Positions 26,948 to 36,474 of a stretch of DNA of 64,000 nucleotides are shown here, piece after piece; position 1 is the stretch's first letter, and every line of letters begins with the position of its first letter. Below the pieces are notes generated by a model, which made no database searches, was not told the origin of the DNA, and saw nothing but the letters and a program-made list of their open reading frames with translations. Origin of the DNA: Sporolactobacillus laevolacticus DSM 442 (lineage in GTDB: Bacteria > Bacillota > Bacilli > Bacillales > Sporolactobacillaceae); the NCBI RefSeq assembly GCF_000497245.1, contig NZ_AWTC01000008.1, positions 1 to 64,000 of the forward strand, given 5' to 3'. The position numbers and the translations under genes are program-made.

Positions 26948-28666
26948 TTAAATCATTTTTGTTTTTACATAGTCAAGCACTTCTTCAGCCGTATCAAGGT
27001 TGAGGAATGCTTCTTTGTGTTTTGCCAATTCTTCTTTAGACAATTTCAGCAGCTGGCTTCTTGCCGGCAGAATTGAGGTTGCGCTCATGCTGAATTCATC
27101 AAGGCCAAGTGCGAGAAGAAGCGGAATAGCGGTAGCGTCGCCGGCCATTTCACCACACATACCAGCCCAGTGGCCTTCCTTATGGGCAGCGTCGATAATG
27201 TTGCTGATCAGTCGAAGAATGGATGGGTTGCATGGTTGATACAGGTAGGACACATGCTCGTTCATCCGGTCAGCAGCCATTGTGTATTGGATCAAGTCAT
27301 TCGTACCAATACTGAAGAAGTCAGCTTCCTTAGCGAAACGGTCAGCAAGTACGGCAGCAGCTGGAATTTCCATCATCATGCCGACCTGAAGATCATCGGA
27401 AATCTTCGTTCCCGCAGCAACCAATTTTTCTTTTTCTTCAAGAAGAATGGCTTTGGCTTGACGAAATTCATCGATCGTCGCGATCATCGGGAACATAATC
27501 CGTAGTTTTCCATAGGCGCTCGCTCTTAGCAGGGCGCGTAACTGTGTACGGAAAATATCCTGACGTTCCAAGCAGAGACGGATTGCACGGAAGCCAAGAA
27601 ATGGGTTCATTTCCTCAGGCAACGGCAGGTAAGAGAGCTTCTTGTCGCCACCGATATCCAATGTACGGATAACGACCGGCTTGTTCTCCATTTTTTCAAG
27701 AACTTCTTTATATGCGTCGAACTGTTCATCTTCTGTAGGGAGCTTGTCACGACCCATGTACAGGAATTCCGTACGATACAGGCCCACCGCTTCACCACCG
27801 TTGTTCAGCACGCCGGTAACGTCACCAGGATTACCAATGTTCGCTCCAAGAATAACGTGTGCATCGTCCTTCGTCTTTGTGGTTTCGTGCACAAGTTTCG
27901 CCCATTCTTCTTGCTGTTCTTTATAAGCAGCTTGCTTTGCCTGATATTCTTTCACTTCTTCTTCGCTCGGATCAAGGATCACTTCACCGTTCAGGCCGTC
28001 AATAATGGCTAGCTGACCTTCTTTTGCTTGAGCCATTACGGTCTTCGTACCTACAACAGCTGGGATTTCCATTGAACGCGACATAATCGCGGAGTGTGAA
28101 GTACGGCCGCCGATATCGGTTGCGAAGCCTTTTACATAGTTGCGATTTAACTGAGCAGTATCTGAAGGTGTCAAGTCTTCAGCAATAATCACGGTTTCTT
28201 CCGTGATGCTTGCAGGAGACGTAAACGAAACGCCTAGAAGATGGGCCAGAAGACGCTTGGACACATCGCGAACATCGGCTGCTCGTTCTCTCATGTATTC
28301 ATTATCTGTCATGCTTTCAAACATTTGAATAAAGAAGCTGGACACATCGTCAAGAGCTGCTTCAGCGCTCAGGCTTTCATCATCAATTTTTGATGAGATT
28401 TGTCCGACAAATTCTGGATCGCTGAGGAACATCAGGTGTGCGGCGAATACTTCAGCCTTGTCTTTGCCCAGTTCTCTTTCGGCGGTTTCCTTAATGCTTG
28501 TCAATTCTTTAGTTGAAATTGCCAAAGCATCATTTAACTTTTTCTTTTCTGCTTCTTTATCGCTTACCGTGCTTCTTTCAAAAGAAAGATCCGGATTCTT
28601 CAGAATGAATGTTTTGGCAATAGCGATACCAGCGGAAGCAGCAATACCTGTAATCTTTTCTGACAT
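26948..28666 (-). CDS. ptsI: PTS Enzyme I
   Basis: A 572-residue phosphoenolpyruvate-protein phosphotransferase that passes phosphate from PEP to HPr. The phosphorylated His191 is in [13 protein letters not shown]. The PEP-binding TIM barrel shows [29 protein letters not shown] and the active Cys in MCGEMAGD. ptsH (HPr) is normally just upstream but is absent here. Instead fruA precedes it by about 390 bases, with a promoter and long leader between. The ribosome site (GGGTGA) is weak for this genome. Confidence 0.97.
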   Translation of the reverse strand: MSEKITGIAASAGIAIAKTFILKNPDLSFERSTVSDKEAEKKKLNDALAISTKELTSIKETAERELGKDKAEVFAAHLMFLSDPEFVGQISSKIDDESLSAEAALDDVSSFFIQMFESMTDNEYMRERAADVRDVSKRLLAHLLGVSFTSPASITEETVIIAEDLTPSDTAQLNRNYVKGFATDIGGRTSHSAIMSRSMEIPAVVGTKTVMAQAKEGQLAIIDGLNGEVILDPSEEEVKEYQAKQAAYKEQQEEWAKLVHETTKTKDDAHVILGANIGNPGDVTGVLNNGGEAVGLYRTEFLYMGRDKLPTEDEQFDAYKEVLEKMENKPVVIRTLDIGGDKKLSYLPLPEEMNPFLGFRAIRLCLERQDIFRTQLRALLRASAYGKLRIMFPMIATIDEFRQAKAILLEEKEKLVAAGTKISDDLQVGMMMEIPAAAVLADRFAKEADFFSIGTNDLIQYTMAADRMNEHVSYLYQPCNPSILRLISNIIDAAHKEGHWAGMCGEMAGDATAIPLLLALGLDEFSMSATSILPARSQLLKLSKEELAKHKEAFLNLDTAEEVLDYVKTKMI

Positions 28667-28957
28667 GATTTTATTTCACCCAACCCTTCAGATATAAAAA
28701 GTTCAGCGATTCATGGAACCGCCCAGTAGTCTTCACACCTTAAGCAGCTCATTAGAATCCGGCTTCATGCTCGATCCCCACGGATCTGAGCTAATCGTTC
28801 AGAAGCCTCTCTGACGTTCATTCGCTCAGGCAAACACTCACCTTCCAGTCAGCGACATCCTCACAAAGTTTATCCATGGGTGTCATGAGCTGAACCGGTG
28901 TTCGGCCTACCTGCGTATTTGTTTTCCAGACTAAATTAAGAACTTGGAAAACGTAAC
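28667..28957 (-). ncRNA. Structured 5' leader RNA of ptsI, class unknown
   Basis: Transcription from the promoter at 28965-28991 would give a leader of about 290 nt. Its 5' end forms a perfect 8-bp hairpin (GTTTTCCA with TGGAAAAC, 28921-28928 and 28945-28952). Further on, GGCTTC/GAAGCC (28802-28807 with 28761-28766) encloses a long hairpin made from GCTC-A-GATCC and GGATC-GAGC (28769-28791). CTGAC/GTCAG and GCGGTTC/GAATCGC pairings add more stems. The base composition is richer in GC than nearby spacers. I do not recognise any known riboswitch core (TPP, FMN, SAM, lysine, glmS, ydaO, T-box). It may be a cis-regulator of ptsI or a separate RNA. Confidence 0.5.
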
Positions 28958-28964
28958 AGTTATT

Positions 28965-28991
28965 ATTATATCAAGAGTTTTTTTAAATTGA
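28965..28991 (-). promoter_or_regulatory. Promoter of the ptsI leader
   Basis: On the minus strand, TATAAT (28965-28970) follows TTCAAT by 16 bp. It shows that ptsI can be transcribed independently of fruKA. Confidence 0.55.
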
Positions 28992-29060
28992 AAGCGACTA
29001 CAATCATTTTACTTTATTTGTCATCATTTGTTGATAATCTATACAATGCCCTTAAATCGT

Positions 29061-30980
29061 TTATGCAATTTCCTTCTCTTCAAGAGGCTTCTTCCAAATG
29101 CCGTAGATAATTGCAGTTACAACCGTTCCGATAATAATAGCCAGTGCATAGAGTAATGGATTTCCGTTGCTGACGAGCGGAATAACAAACACGCCGCCAT
29201 GCGGTGGGCGCAATCCAATACCGAACAGCAGTGAGAGTCCACCCGCCAATGCGGAACCAATTGTTGTTGAAACAACAACACGTAACGGATCAGCGGCTCC
29301 AAAAGGAATCGCTCCTTCTGAAATAAACGCAGCGCCAAGTACGTAGGCCACTTTTCCGGCGTCACGCTGAGCGCGATTGAATTTATGAGCGAATAATGTT
29401 GTTGCCAAAGCCATGCCCAGCGGAGGCACCATACCACCGGCCATAACTGCAGCCTGCGGATAAAAGTTTCCGGCACTGATCATCGCGATTCCGAATGTAA
29501 ATGCGATTTTATTAAACGGGCCACCAAGATCAATACCCATCATGCCGCCTAGAATAAGACCAAGCAGTACAAGGTTGCCTGTGCCCATTCCACCAAGCCA
29601 ATGGGTCATTGCATCCACGAAGATGCTGATCGGTTGGTTAATTAAGAACATTAATCCACCGGTAATGAAAATGCCGAGCAATGGGAAGATCAGAACAGGC
29701 TTTAATCCGTCTAGGGACTGTGGCCATTTTTGGAACGCCCATTTTATTAATTCAACAGTGTATCCAGCCAAGAATCCGGCAATCAAGCCGCCGAGGAATC
29801 CGGCGTTGCTTGTCAGCGCCATTAAACCGCCGACCATACCTGGAGCAAGACCCGGACGATCCGCAATACTCATCGCAATAAAGCCTGCCAAGATCGGGAT
29901 CATTAAGTACATCGCATTCGCACTTCCGATAAAGCTGAGCAAACCGGCAAAGCTATGAACATCAGCGACATTCGTGACCGGTTTCAGTTCAATGCCCATA
30001 ATCGATGCGATCATATAAGAAATAGCGATCAGAATACCGCCACCGACAACGAATGGCAGCATGTAGGTGACACCGTTCATCAGGTTCTTGTAAATATTGA
30101 TTTTCTTTGCACCGGATGCATCTTCTTCAGCAGCTTGGGACTTGCTTCCGTCACCATGATAAACCGGAGCTTTACCCTCAAGTACTTGGTTAATCAGCTC
30201 TTCAGGTTTGCGAATACCGTCGGTAACCGGTGCTTGAACGAGCGGCTTGCCTTTGAATGGTTCAACATCAATTTTAATACTTGCGGCAACAATAATACCT
30301 TTAGCCTTTGCGATTTCATCGGCTTGGAGCTTGTTCTTGATACCGGTCGAACCGTTCGTTTGAACCTTGATCGACACACCCATTTCTTTTGCCTTTTGTT
30401 TCAGCGCGTCGGCAGCCATGTAGGTGTGAGCAATACCGGTCGGGCAGCCCGTTACAGCCAAAATTTCATAACCGTCAGTATTATTTTCTGCCGCTTTTTT
30501 CTCTTCAGCGGCTACATTTTCACTCGTCTCTTCTTGTTCATCGAACGCCGCGACAATTTCTTCAGGTGTTGCAACATTCAACAATTTCTCACGGAAGTCC
30601 GGTTTGATCAAGAAGGTCGAAAGTGTGGACAACGCTTCAAGGTGTGTCGCATTCGCGCCGTCTGTTGCAGCAATCATGAAAAACAAGTGTGCAGGTTGTC
30701 CATCCAAAGACTGGAAGTCGACGCCTTCCTTTGAACGTCCAAAAGCGATAGCAGCTTCTTTAACTGCTGCCGTTTTCGAGTGAGGGATAGCGACGCCGTC
30801 GCCAATTCCCGTCGTGCTTTGTTCTTCGCGCTTGTCCAGTGCAGCTCGGTATCCGGCAAGGTCGTTAAGCTTGCCCGCTTTGTCTAGCGTCGCTGCCAGC
30901 TCATCTAATACGTCTTTCTTGGTCGTGCTTTTCAAGTCCAAATTAACGGTCGCCGCCGTTAACAGGTCCGTCACTTTCAT
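29061..30980 (-). CDS. fruA: PTS fructose-specific EIIABC
   Basis: About 639 residues combining EIIA (residues 1-145, phosphorylated His67 in VAIPHSKT), EIIB (about 172-270, phosphocysteine 179 in AVTGCPTGIAHTYMAA) and a membrane EIIC of about eight to ten helices (from residue 300). It imports fructose as fructose-1-phosphate. The frame starts at 30992 (MGKI), but ATG 30980 (MKVTDLL) fits ribosome-site spacing better. It lies downstream of fruK on the same strand, with 220 bp between that hold a dispersed repeat. Confidence 0.95.
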   Translation of the reverse strand: MKVTDLLTAATVNLDLKSTTKKDVLDELAATLDKAGKLNDLAGYRAALDKREEQSTTGIGDGVAIPHSKTAAVKEAAIAFGRSKEGVDFQSLDGQPAHLFFMIAATDGANATHLEALSTLSTFLIKPDFREKLLNVATPEEIVAAFDEQEETSENVAAEEKKAAENNTDGYEILAVTGCPTGIAHTYMAADALKQKAKEMGVSIKVQTNGSTGIKNKLQADEIAKAKGIIVAASIKIDVEPFKGKPLVQAPVTDGIRKPEELINQVLEGKAPVYHGDGSKSQAAEEDASGAKKINIYKNLMNGVTYMLPFVVGGGILIAISYMIASIMGIELKPVTNVADVHSFAGLLSFIGSANAMYLMIPILAGFIAMSIADRPGLAPGMVGGLMALTSNAGFLGGLIAGFLAGYTVELIKWAFQKWPQSLDGLKPVLIFPLLGIFITGGLMFLINQPISIFVDAMTHWLGGMGTGNLVLLGLILGGMMGIDLGGPFNKIAFTFGIAMISAGNFYPQAAVMAGGMVPPLGMALATTLFAHKFNRAQRDAGKVAYVLGAAFISEGAIPFGAADPLRVVVSTTIGSALAGGLSLLFGIGLRPPHGGVFVIPLVSNGNPLLYALAIIIGTVVTAIIYGIWKKPLEEKEIA

Positions 30981-31100
30981 TATCTTTCCCATCCTCTCAA
31001 TAAAAGGTTACCCAGTTGTTTATTTGGTGGCGGAATCCTGACGCTTTTTTATATCTATTTGCCCATCGTTCACTCCGGCCACATTGCTTTTTTTCAATTA

Positions 31101-31203
31101 GCTTTGTTAAATTTGTCGGTTGATTTTCGCTCCATGCACTCGCTGCTCCAGCAGAAGTCTCGCACATTCCGTTTCAATCAATAGAGTAGAAAAATCAACA
31201 TTA
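31101..31203. repeat. MITE-like dispersed repeat, short copy
   Basis: These 103 bp match the 45207-45373 repeat at both ends (GCTTTGTTAAA at the start, AGAGTAGAAAAATCAACATT at the end) but lack the central palindromic GC-rich part. The ends are imperfect inverted repeats (GTTGATTTTCGCT against GTTGATTTTTCTACT). The right edge reaches the fruK stop codon. Confidence 0.8.
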
Positions 31204-32112
31204 AATAGTGCTGATCTCGATCTGTGGCAGCATTTCTTCAACTTTTTCTTTTGTACATAGGTCAACGGAGAAGGCAGTCGCGCTTCCTGATGCCGCGCCT
31301 TTTTGGAATGCCTTGCGGAAATCACCGCTTACCGCATATTCAGAAAGGAATCCGCCAACGAGTGAATCGCCTGCGCCTACTGAATTTTTTAGCACGCCTT
31401 TTGCAGGTGGAGCATAAAGGTATTCATCCTTATCTATGTAGATGGCTCCTTTGCCGCCCATTGAAACAATGACGTGATCAATACCTTTTTCAACGAGCTT
31501 CTTTCCATAGGTTTTCACTTCGTCAAAGGTATCAATCGTTACGCCGAAATATTCGCCGAGTTCATGATGATTCGGCTTAACCAAGAATGGTTTCGCATCA
31601 ACGATCTCACGGAAAGCCTTGCCGCTCGTATCGACAACAACTTTGGCTCCGCTAGCGCTGACATGTTCCATCATTTCTTTGTAGATGGTTACAGGCAATG
31701 TGGCAGGAACACTTCCTGAGAGTACAAGAATATCTTCCGAAGTCAACGTTTCAAGTTTTGCAAAAAGAGCGTTCAATTGTTCATCAGTAATTTGAGGAGC
31801 AACACCATTAATTTCTGTTTCCGTGTCGCTTTTCAGCTTTACATTGATGCGGGTATCGCCATCAACCGGAACAAAATCTGCTTCAATGCCTTCTTCTGCT
31901 AGTTTACCTTTAATGAATTCTCCGGTGAAACCGCCGATGAACCCAAGACACTTGGAATCCTGTTCCAGATGCTTTAAGACTCTGGAGACATTGATGCCCT
32001 TGCCGCCAGGCATTTTTCGGTCGGCTTTGACATGGTTCAGTTCTCCAGCTCTAAAATTATCGACTTGTAAAAAGTAATCAATCGCCGGATTCAATGTGCA
32101 TGTATAAATCAC
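31201..32112 (-). CDS. fruK: 1-Phosphofructokinase
   Basis: A 303-residue PfkB/ribokinase-family enzyme that turns fructose-1-phosphate into fructose-1,6-bisphosphate. Signs are NPAIDYFLQVDNF, the KMPGGKGINVSRVL glycine motif, GGFTGEFI, and the catalytic base in NSVGAGDSLVGGFL. It starts with GTG at 32112 after AGGGG. The last codons and stop run directly into a dispersed repeat. A DeoR-type FruR gene, usual at the head of fru operons, is missing upstream. Confidence 0.94.
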   Translation of the reverse strand: MIYTCTLNPAIDYFLQVDNFRAGELNHVKADRKMPGGKGINVSRVLKHLEQDSKCLGFIGGFTGEFIKGKLAEEGIEADFVPVDGDTRINVKLKSDTETEINGVAPQITDEQLNALFAKLETLTSEDILVLSGSVPATLPVTIYKEMMEHVSASGAKVVVDTSGKAFREIVDAKPFLVKPNHHELGEYFGVTIDTFDEVKTYGKKLVEKGIDHVIVSMGGKGAIYIDKDEYLYAPPAKGVLKNSVGAGDSLVGGFLSEYAVSGDFRKAFQKGAASGSATAFSVDLCTKEKVEEMLPQIEISTI

Positions 32113-32507
32113 GAATGATCAGCCCCTAATCTAGAATTTTTATCTTATAATAAGTGGGTTTCTTACCGTGCTAAAAATAGAGAGCGGATTCATTGCAAAG
32201 ATCGAGCAATTCTCTTGTATTGTCTGCCGCTTGACACAGTTCCATACAAGAGGTTCTATGATGATTCCGTTTCCCGAGGAATCGTTTGCATTATTCCTTA
32301 GTATTTAGCATACACCACGTAAAATATATCCCTCAAGATATTAATTATAAAGTGAAAAACATTCATTATCAATCAAATTAATTCATAAATAACCAACACT
32401 TGACGTTTTTTGACTGTTTTATGAACTGGTTTTCTTTTTTTCGCCGCAACAAAAGGGCGAAGCACCGAATGCTTCGCCCCAAATAATAGATCAGCGTTGC
32501 TTTGCTA
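32113..32507 (-). promoter_or_regulatory. Upstream region of fruK with candidate operators
   Basis: Within this 395-bp spacer, CTCTTGTAT (32212-32220) and ATACAAGAG (32244-32252) form a perfect 9-bp inverted repeat with a 23-base loop. The minus strand at 32262-32276 reads CGGGAAACGGAATCA, which fits the CcpA cre consensus at 13 of 15 positions. The qox terminator (32455-32479) lies at the far end. No gene is credible here. Confidence 0.45.
32455..32479 (-). terminator. Terminator after qoxD
   Basis: GGGCGAAGCA (32455-32464) pairs perfectly with TGCTTCGCCC (32470-32479). On the minus strand TTTTG follows. Confidence 0.88.
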
Positions 32508-32825
32508 TTAAATCGTGTACGCCAAAATCCACAACGTACCTGCAACGACGGCAAAAGCGACGTAGATACCAAAGATAATGCCAATGATCTGATGTACCGG
32601 CTCTGTCCCTTCGGTAACATGCATGAACATAAACAACTGGATAAAGGCCTGAAAAATTGCCAGACCAACAATAATCGTTAACGTGACATGTACCGGGAGC
32701 GATAATCCAACGGCAATCCACAACGCAAGTACTGTCAAGGCAAGTGAAATGAACAAACCAATCACTTGCTTCCATGGAAATCCAGCATGCTCCTGCTTCG
32801 TCATCTGACTTTGATTTTCGCTCAT
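32508..32825 (-). CDS. qoxD: Quinol oxidase subunit IV
   Basis: A 105-residue protein with three membrane helices, matching small CyoD/QoxD subunits (HVTLTIIVGLAIFQAFIQLFMFMHV). It is an accessory subunit of the terminal oxidase. It begins one base after qoxC ends and is the last gene of qoxABCD. Confidence 0.92.
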   Translation of the reverse strand: MSENQSQMTKQEHAGFPWKQVIGLFISLALTVLALWIAVGLSLPVHVTLTIIVGLAIFQAFIQLFMFMHVTEGTEPVHQIIGIIFGIYVAFAVVAGTLWILAYTI

Positions 32826-32826
32826 A

Positions 32827-33456
32827 TTAGATCACCCACCCTGTCAAATAAACGGCTGTGAAGATGAAAATCCAGACAACATCAAGAAAGTGCCAGTAAA
32901 GGCCGACCATAAATGCTTTTCTTGCAGTTACCGGTGTGATTCCCCGTTTCGCAAGCTGCAGCAAAATGCCGATGATCCAGACAATACCTAGCGATACGTG
33001 ACATCCATGTGTCCCAAGGAGGACAAAGAAGCCTGAAAGGAAAGCGCTTCTTGAAAGCGTCGCGCCTTCATGCACCGCATAAGTATAAAATTCATTCGCC
33101 TCAAGGCCGACAAATACAAGGCCAAGAAGTATCGTAACGATCAGCCAAGCAATCAGTCCTTTTGTATTGTGACGACGCAGTTCTATCGTACTTAAACCGC
33201 ATGTAAAACTGCTGACCAGCAGGACAATCGTTTCAGCCATCACCGGTCCGATTTCAAACAAGTCCTTCGCAGTCGGCCCCCCCGCCGTGTGGCTCTGCAG
33301 CACAAGATAGGTACCGAACAAAGTGCCGAACAGCACTAATTCAGCTGCAAGGAAGATCCAAAATCCGACAATCCGCAAATCGCCTTCCTCTTTTGAATAC
33401 TCAATAGGCAAACTGCTTTTGTCTCTTTCATGAAGACGCAATACTGAATCAGTCAT
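32827..33456 (-). CDS. qoxC: Quinol oxidase subunit III
   Basis: A 209-residue protein with five membrane helices of the heme-copper oxidase subunit III family (GFWIFLAAELVLFGTLF near the start, FVLLGTHGCHVSLG and YWHFLDVVWIFIF later). Its ATG overlaps the qoxB stop by one base (TGATG). Confidence 0.95.
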   Translation of the reverse strand: MTDSVLRLHERDKSSLPIEYSKEEGDLRIVGFWIFLAAELVLFGTLFGTYLVLQSHTAGGPTAKDLFEIGPVMAETIVLLVSSFTCGLSTIELRRHNTKGLIAWLIVTILLGLVFVGLEANEFYTYAVHEGATLSRSAFLSGFFVLLGTHGCHVSLGIVWIIGILLQLAKRGITPVTARKAFMVGLYWHFLDVVWIFIFTAVYLTGWVI

Positions 33457-35423
33457 CAGGATAACCTCCCCGTAGCAGCCTCAGTCCGCTTAATCTCATC
33501 AATTGAAATATAATGATGATCGTTGTATACAAAAGAGCGTGCAATCATGCAGGCGATCACGCCGATTAAACCTGGAATACCCATCCAATACCATTCGAAT
33601 ACAAACCCAAATCCGGCAACAAACATAAATGATGCCATAATCACTGGAATTCCTGTATTATTCGGCATATGGATCGGTTCATATGGCTTAGAAGATTTCG
33701 CTAAACCTTTTTCCTTTTCTTCCTTCATTGCAGTAAATGCATCGCGAGTGGAGACTTCCGGAATGTGGGCAAAATTATATTCAGGCGCAGGTGAAGCAGT
33801 CACCCATTCCAAAGTACGACCGCCCCATGGATCGCCGGTTGTATCTTTTTTGCCATAAAATGCGCTCCAGATAATATTCCATGCCATAAGCGCGAACCCA
33901 ACGCCCATTCCAACCGCGCCTATCGTCATGACCACATTGATTGGTGTCCAGCCTAGGCCAGCGGGATAAGTGTACATGCGACGCGTCATTCCCATTAAGC
34001 CAAGGAAGTACATCGGCATGAAACAAACATTAAAGGAGATCATAAAGATCCAGAATGACCACTTGCCCTTTCTTTCATCGAGCAGGTAGCCAAACATCTT
34101 AGGCCACCAGTAATGAAGACCACAGAAGATGCCAAACACCGTGCCTGCGATCAACGTGCTGTGGAAGTGTGCCACAAGAAAATAGCTGTTGTGGTATTGA
34201 TAATCAGCAGGCGCCATCGCCAGCATGACGCCTGTAACGCCGCCAATAGTAAAGTTCGGTATAAATGCCAATGCCCAAAGCATCGGTGTTGTGAACTGAA
34301 TTCGGCCCTTATTCAACGTAAAGAGCCAGTTGAAAATTTTCACACCGGTTGGAATGGCGATCAGCATCGTAGATATCGAGAAAAACGCGTTGACCGGTGC
34401 TGTATTTCCCATTGTGAAAAAGTGGTGCAGCCATGTGATGAAACTGAGCACCGATATCGCAATCATTGACCAGACCATAACCGCGTAACCGAATAAGGTC
34501 TTATGAGCAAAGGTCGCAATAACCTCGGAAAAAATACCAAAGACCGGCAACAGTACAATATATACTTCAGGATGGCCCCAGAACCAGAACAGATTGGCCC
34601 AAAGCATTGGCGACCCGCCTGCTGCAATCGTGAAAAAGTGCGCACCAAACAGTCGGTCGATCGTCATCAATGCAAGGGCAACTGTAAAGGCAGGAAATGC
34701 AAAGACAACAATGACAGACGTAATCAAGACGGACCAGGTAAACATAGGCATCTTGAACAGCGTCATGCCCGGTGCACGCATTTTAAGAATGGTCACCAGG
34801 AAATTGATTCCTGTAGCCAATGAGCCGATTCCTGAAATCTGTACACCTATTAAATAATAGTTTTGTCCAACACCGGGATTCAATTCCGCGCCGGCATACG
34901 GAGCATAGCTCGACCAGCCGGCATCCGGAGAACCGCCGATGACAAACGAAAGATTGAAAAGCATCGCCCCAACAAAAAAGAACCAGAAGCTGAGCGCATT
35001 TAAGAACGGATAAGCAACATCACGCGCACCGATCTGAAGCGGCACTGCAATATTCATCAATCCAAAAATAAATGGCATCGCAACAAAAATGATCATGATC
35101 GTACCATGCGTTGTAAATACCTGATTGTAATGTTCTGCATCAAGAAAATGCATATTTGGCAGTGTCAGCTGCGCGCGCATCATCAGGGCATCGATGCCGC
35201 CTCGGAATAGCATAAGCAATGCTGCAATAATATACATAATACCAATTCGCTTATGATCGACCGTAGTCAGCCACTCTTCCCACAGCCACTTCCATTTTTT
35301 AAAGTACGTGAGAACAGCGACAATGCCGATAGAGACCAAAGCAATTGATGCATCGGCGCCATAAATCATTGGATCACCGGTAACAAAAAACCATCCCATA
35401 AACGACTTAATGGAATCAATCAT
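33456..35423 (-). CDS. qoxB: Quinol oxidase subunit I (heme-copper)
   Basis: A 655-residue catalytic subunit with about fourteen to fifteen helices. It reduces O2 to water and pumps protons. Heme and CuB ligands are visible: His in HGTIMIIF, the His-Tyr pair in WGHPEVYIVLLP, the His-His pair in WLHHFFTMG, and HFHSTLIAG. It overlaps qoxA by eight bases. Context and the subunit II sequence point to a menaquinol-oxidising aa3-600-type enzyme. Confidence 0.97.
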   Translation of the reverse strand: MIDSIKSFMGWFFVTGDPMIYGADASIALVSIGIVAVLTYFKKWKWLWEEWLTTVDHKRIGIMYIIAALLMLFRGGIDALMMRAQLTLPNMHFLDAEHYNQVFTTHGTIMIIFVAMPFIFGLMNIAVPLQIGARDVAYPFLNALSFWFFFVGAMLFNLSFVIGGSPDAGWSSYAPYAGAELNPGVGQNYYLIGVQISGIGSLATGINFLVTILKMRAPGMTLFKMPMFTWSVLITSVIVVFAFPAFTVALALMTIDRLFGAHFFTIAAGGSPMLWANLFWFWGHPEVYIVLLPVFGIFSEVIATFAHKTLFGYAVMVWSMIAISVLSFITWLHHFFTMGNTAPVNAFFSISTMLIAIPTGVKIFNWLFTLNKGRIQFTTPMLWALAFIPNFTIGGVTGVMLAMAPADYQYHNSYFLVAHFHSTLIAGTVFGIFCGLHYWWPKMFGYLLDERKGKWSFWIFMISFNVCFMPMYFLGLMGMTRRMYTYPAGLGWTPINVVMTIGAVGMGVGFALMAWNIIWSAFYGKKDTTGDPWGGRTLEWVTASPAPEYNFAHIPEVSTRDAFTAMKEEKEKGLAKSSKPYEPIHMPNNTGIPVIMASFMFVAGFGFVFEWYWMGIPGLIGVIACMIARSFVYNDHHYISIDEIKRTEAATGRLS

Positions 35424-36366
35424 TGTGATGTCCCCCTTTCCCGTCGTTTTTCATATCCATCCCATGCATGGAGTCCGTTTCAATTGGTTTACCTGCCATG
35501 AGCGCATCCATTTGTGCTTTGTTTAAATCTTTTGCAACAATTTCCGGATATGAGGAAAAAGTCAATGTTTGAGGTTTATCTAACACGTTAGGCTCCAATA
35601 GTTGCATGTATTTGACATGCGTCAGTGCCGGCTTATTCGCCTTTACATCTTTAACCCAGCTATCAAAATAATCCGCCGATCTCGACATAACTGTAAACGT
35701 CATGTGTGCAAAGCCACGTCCCGAATAATTTGAGCTCCTGCCCGAATAATTACCAGGCTTATCAGCCTGCAGCCACAAGTTCATCGGCATATCGGTCATT
35801 GTGTATTGTTGACCGCCAAGCTCAGGTACCCAAAACGCATTCATTGCATCGTAAGCATGAAGTCGGAATTTGACCGGTGTCCCTGCAGGAATCACCACGT
35901 AATTGACAGTCTCAATTTTCTGACCAGGATAACGGAAAAGCCATTTCCACTGAACAGACGTGACATCAATAGTGAGCGTTTTGCCTGCAGTCTGAGCAGG
36001 TGCCGCCGTTGCTTTTGGCGGATGGCTCAGCGCAAACAGCGTTTTTACCGTTGGTACGGCTAACAGTACACAAATGACAACCGGAACAATCATCCAAATA
36101 ATTTCCAGTTTCCGGTTGCCTGTGTCATTAGGATCAAATCCTTTGCTATTCTTGCGGCCAAATCGTGCGAGCACATAAACAAACAATATAAGTACTATTG
36201 CGAGAACCAGGCTCATCATGATTAGCGACCAGATAATCAAGTGGTATTGTGATCGTGCCACGGGGCCTTGAGGATTAAGCACAGCAATTTTATCTGAACA
36301 GCCTGCAATCATGGGTAGAACCAGCAAGAGAAAAGCCGGTTTTATAATTGTTTTTAAATTCTTCAC
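35416..36366 (-). CDS. qoxA: Quinol oxidase subunit II
   Basis: A 316-residue lipoprotein (lipobox IAGC, Cys23) with two membrane helices (about residues 42-68 and 90-112) and a cupredoxin-like outer domain (SVQWKWLFRYPGQ, NAFWVPELGGQ). The CuA ligands (Cys-x3-Cys) of cytochrome c oxidases are absent, which marks it as a quinol oxidase. The end is rich in Met and His (MHGMDMKNDGKGGHHND). First gene of qoxABCD. Confidence 0.96.
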   Translation of the reverse strand: MKNLKTIIKPAFLLLVLPMIAGCSDKIAVLNPQGPVARSQYHLIIWSLIMMSLVLAIVLILFVYVLARFGRKNSKGFDPNDTGNRKLEIIWMIVPVVICVLLAVPTVKTLFALSHPPKATAAPAQTAGKTLTIDVTSVQWKWLFRYPGQKIETVNYVVIPAGTPVKFRLHAYDAMNAFWVPELGGQQYTMTDMPMNLWLQADKPGNYSGRSSNYSGRGFAHMTFTVMSRSADYFDSWVKDVKANKPALTHVKYMQLLEPNVLDKPQTLTFSSYPEIVAKDLNKAQMDALMAGKPIETDSMHGMDMKNDGKGGHHND

Positions 36367-36425
36367 GTTTTCTCTTCCTCCCCTCTATTTCTCTGTTCCG
36401 CATCTTGCACAAAGTAAACATCCAC

Positions 36426-36474
36426 ATTATAGCATAAACTTTTAATTATAACTTTAATAAAATATCATTAAAGT
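36426..36474 (-). promoter_or_regulatory. qox promoter and upstream palindrome
   Basis: On the minus strand an extended -10 (TGCTATAAT, hexamer at 36426-36431) lies about 60 bases before qoxA. Just upstream is an inverted repeat, ACTTTAAT (36451-36458) and ATTAAAGT (36467-36474). The rest of the 438-bp spacer up to 36804 holds the bidirectional terminator and nothing else clear. Confidence 0.55.

Noticed and set aside
28667-28957. ptsI leader considered as tmRNA, RNase P RNA, SRP RNA, T-box or glmS ribozyme
   Set aside because: None of the conserved cores of these RNAs, as I know them, is present.
32378-32775. Extra minus-strand frames over qoxD
   Set aside because: They overlap the clear qoxD frame and terminator; composition reflects the shifted hydrophobic codons of qoxD.
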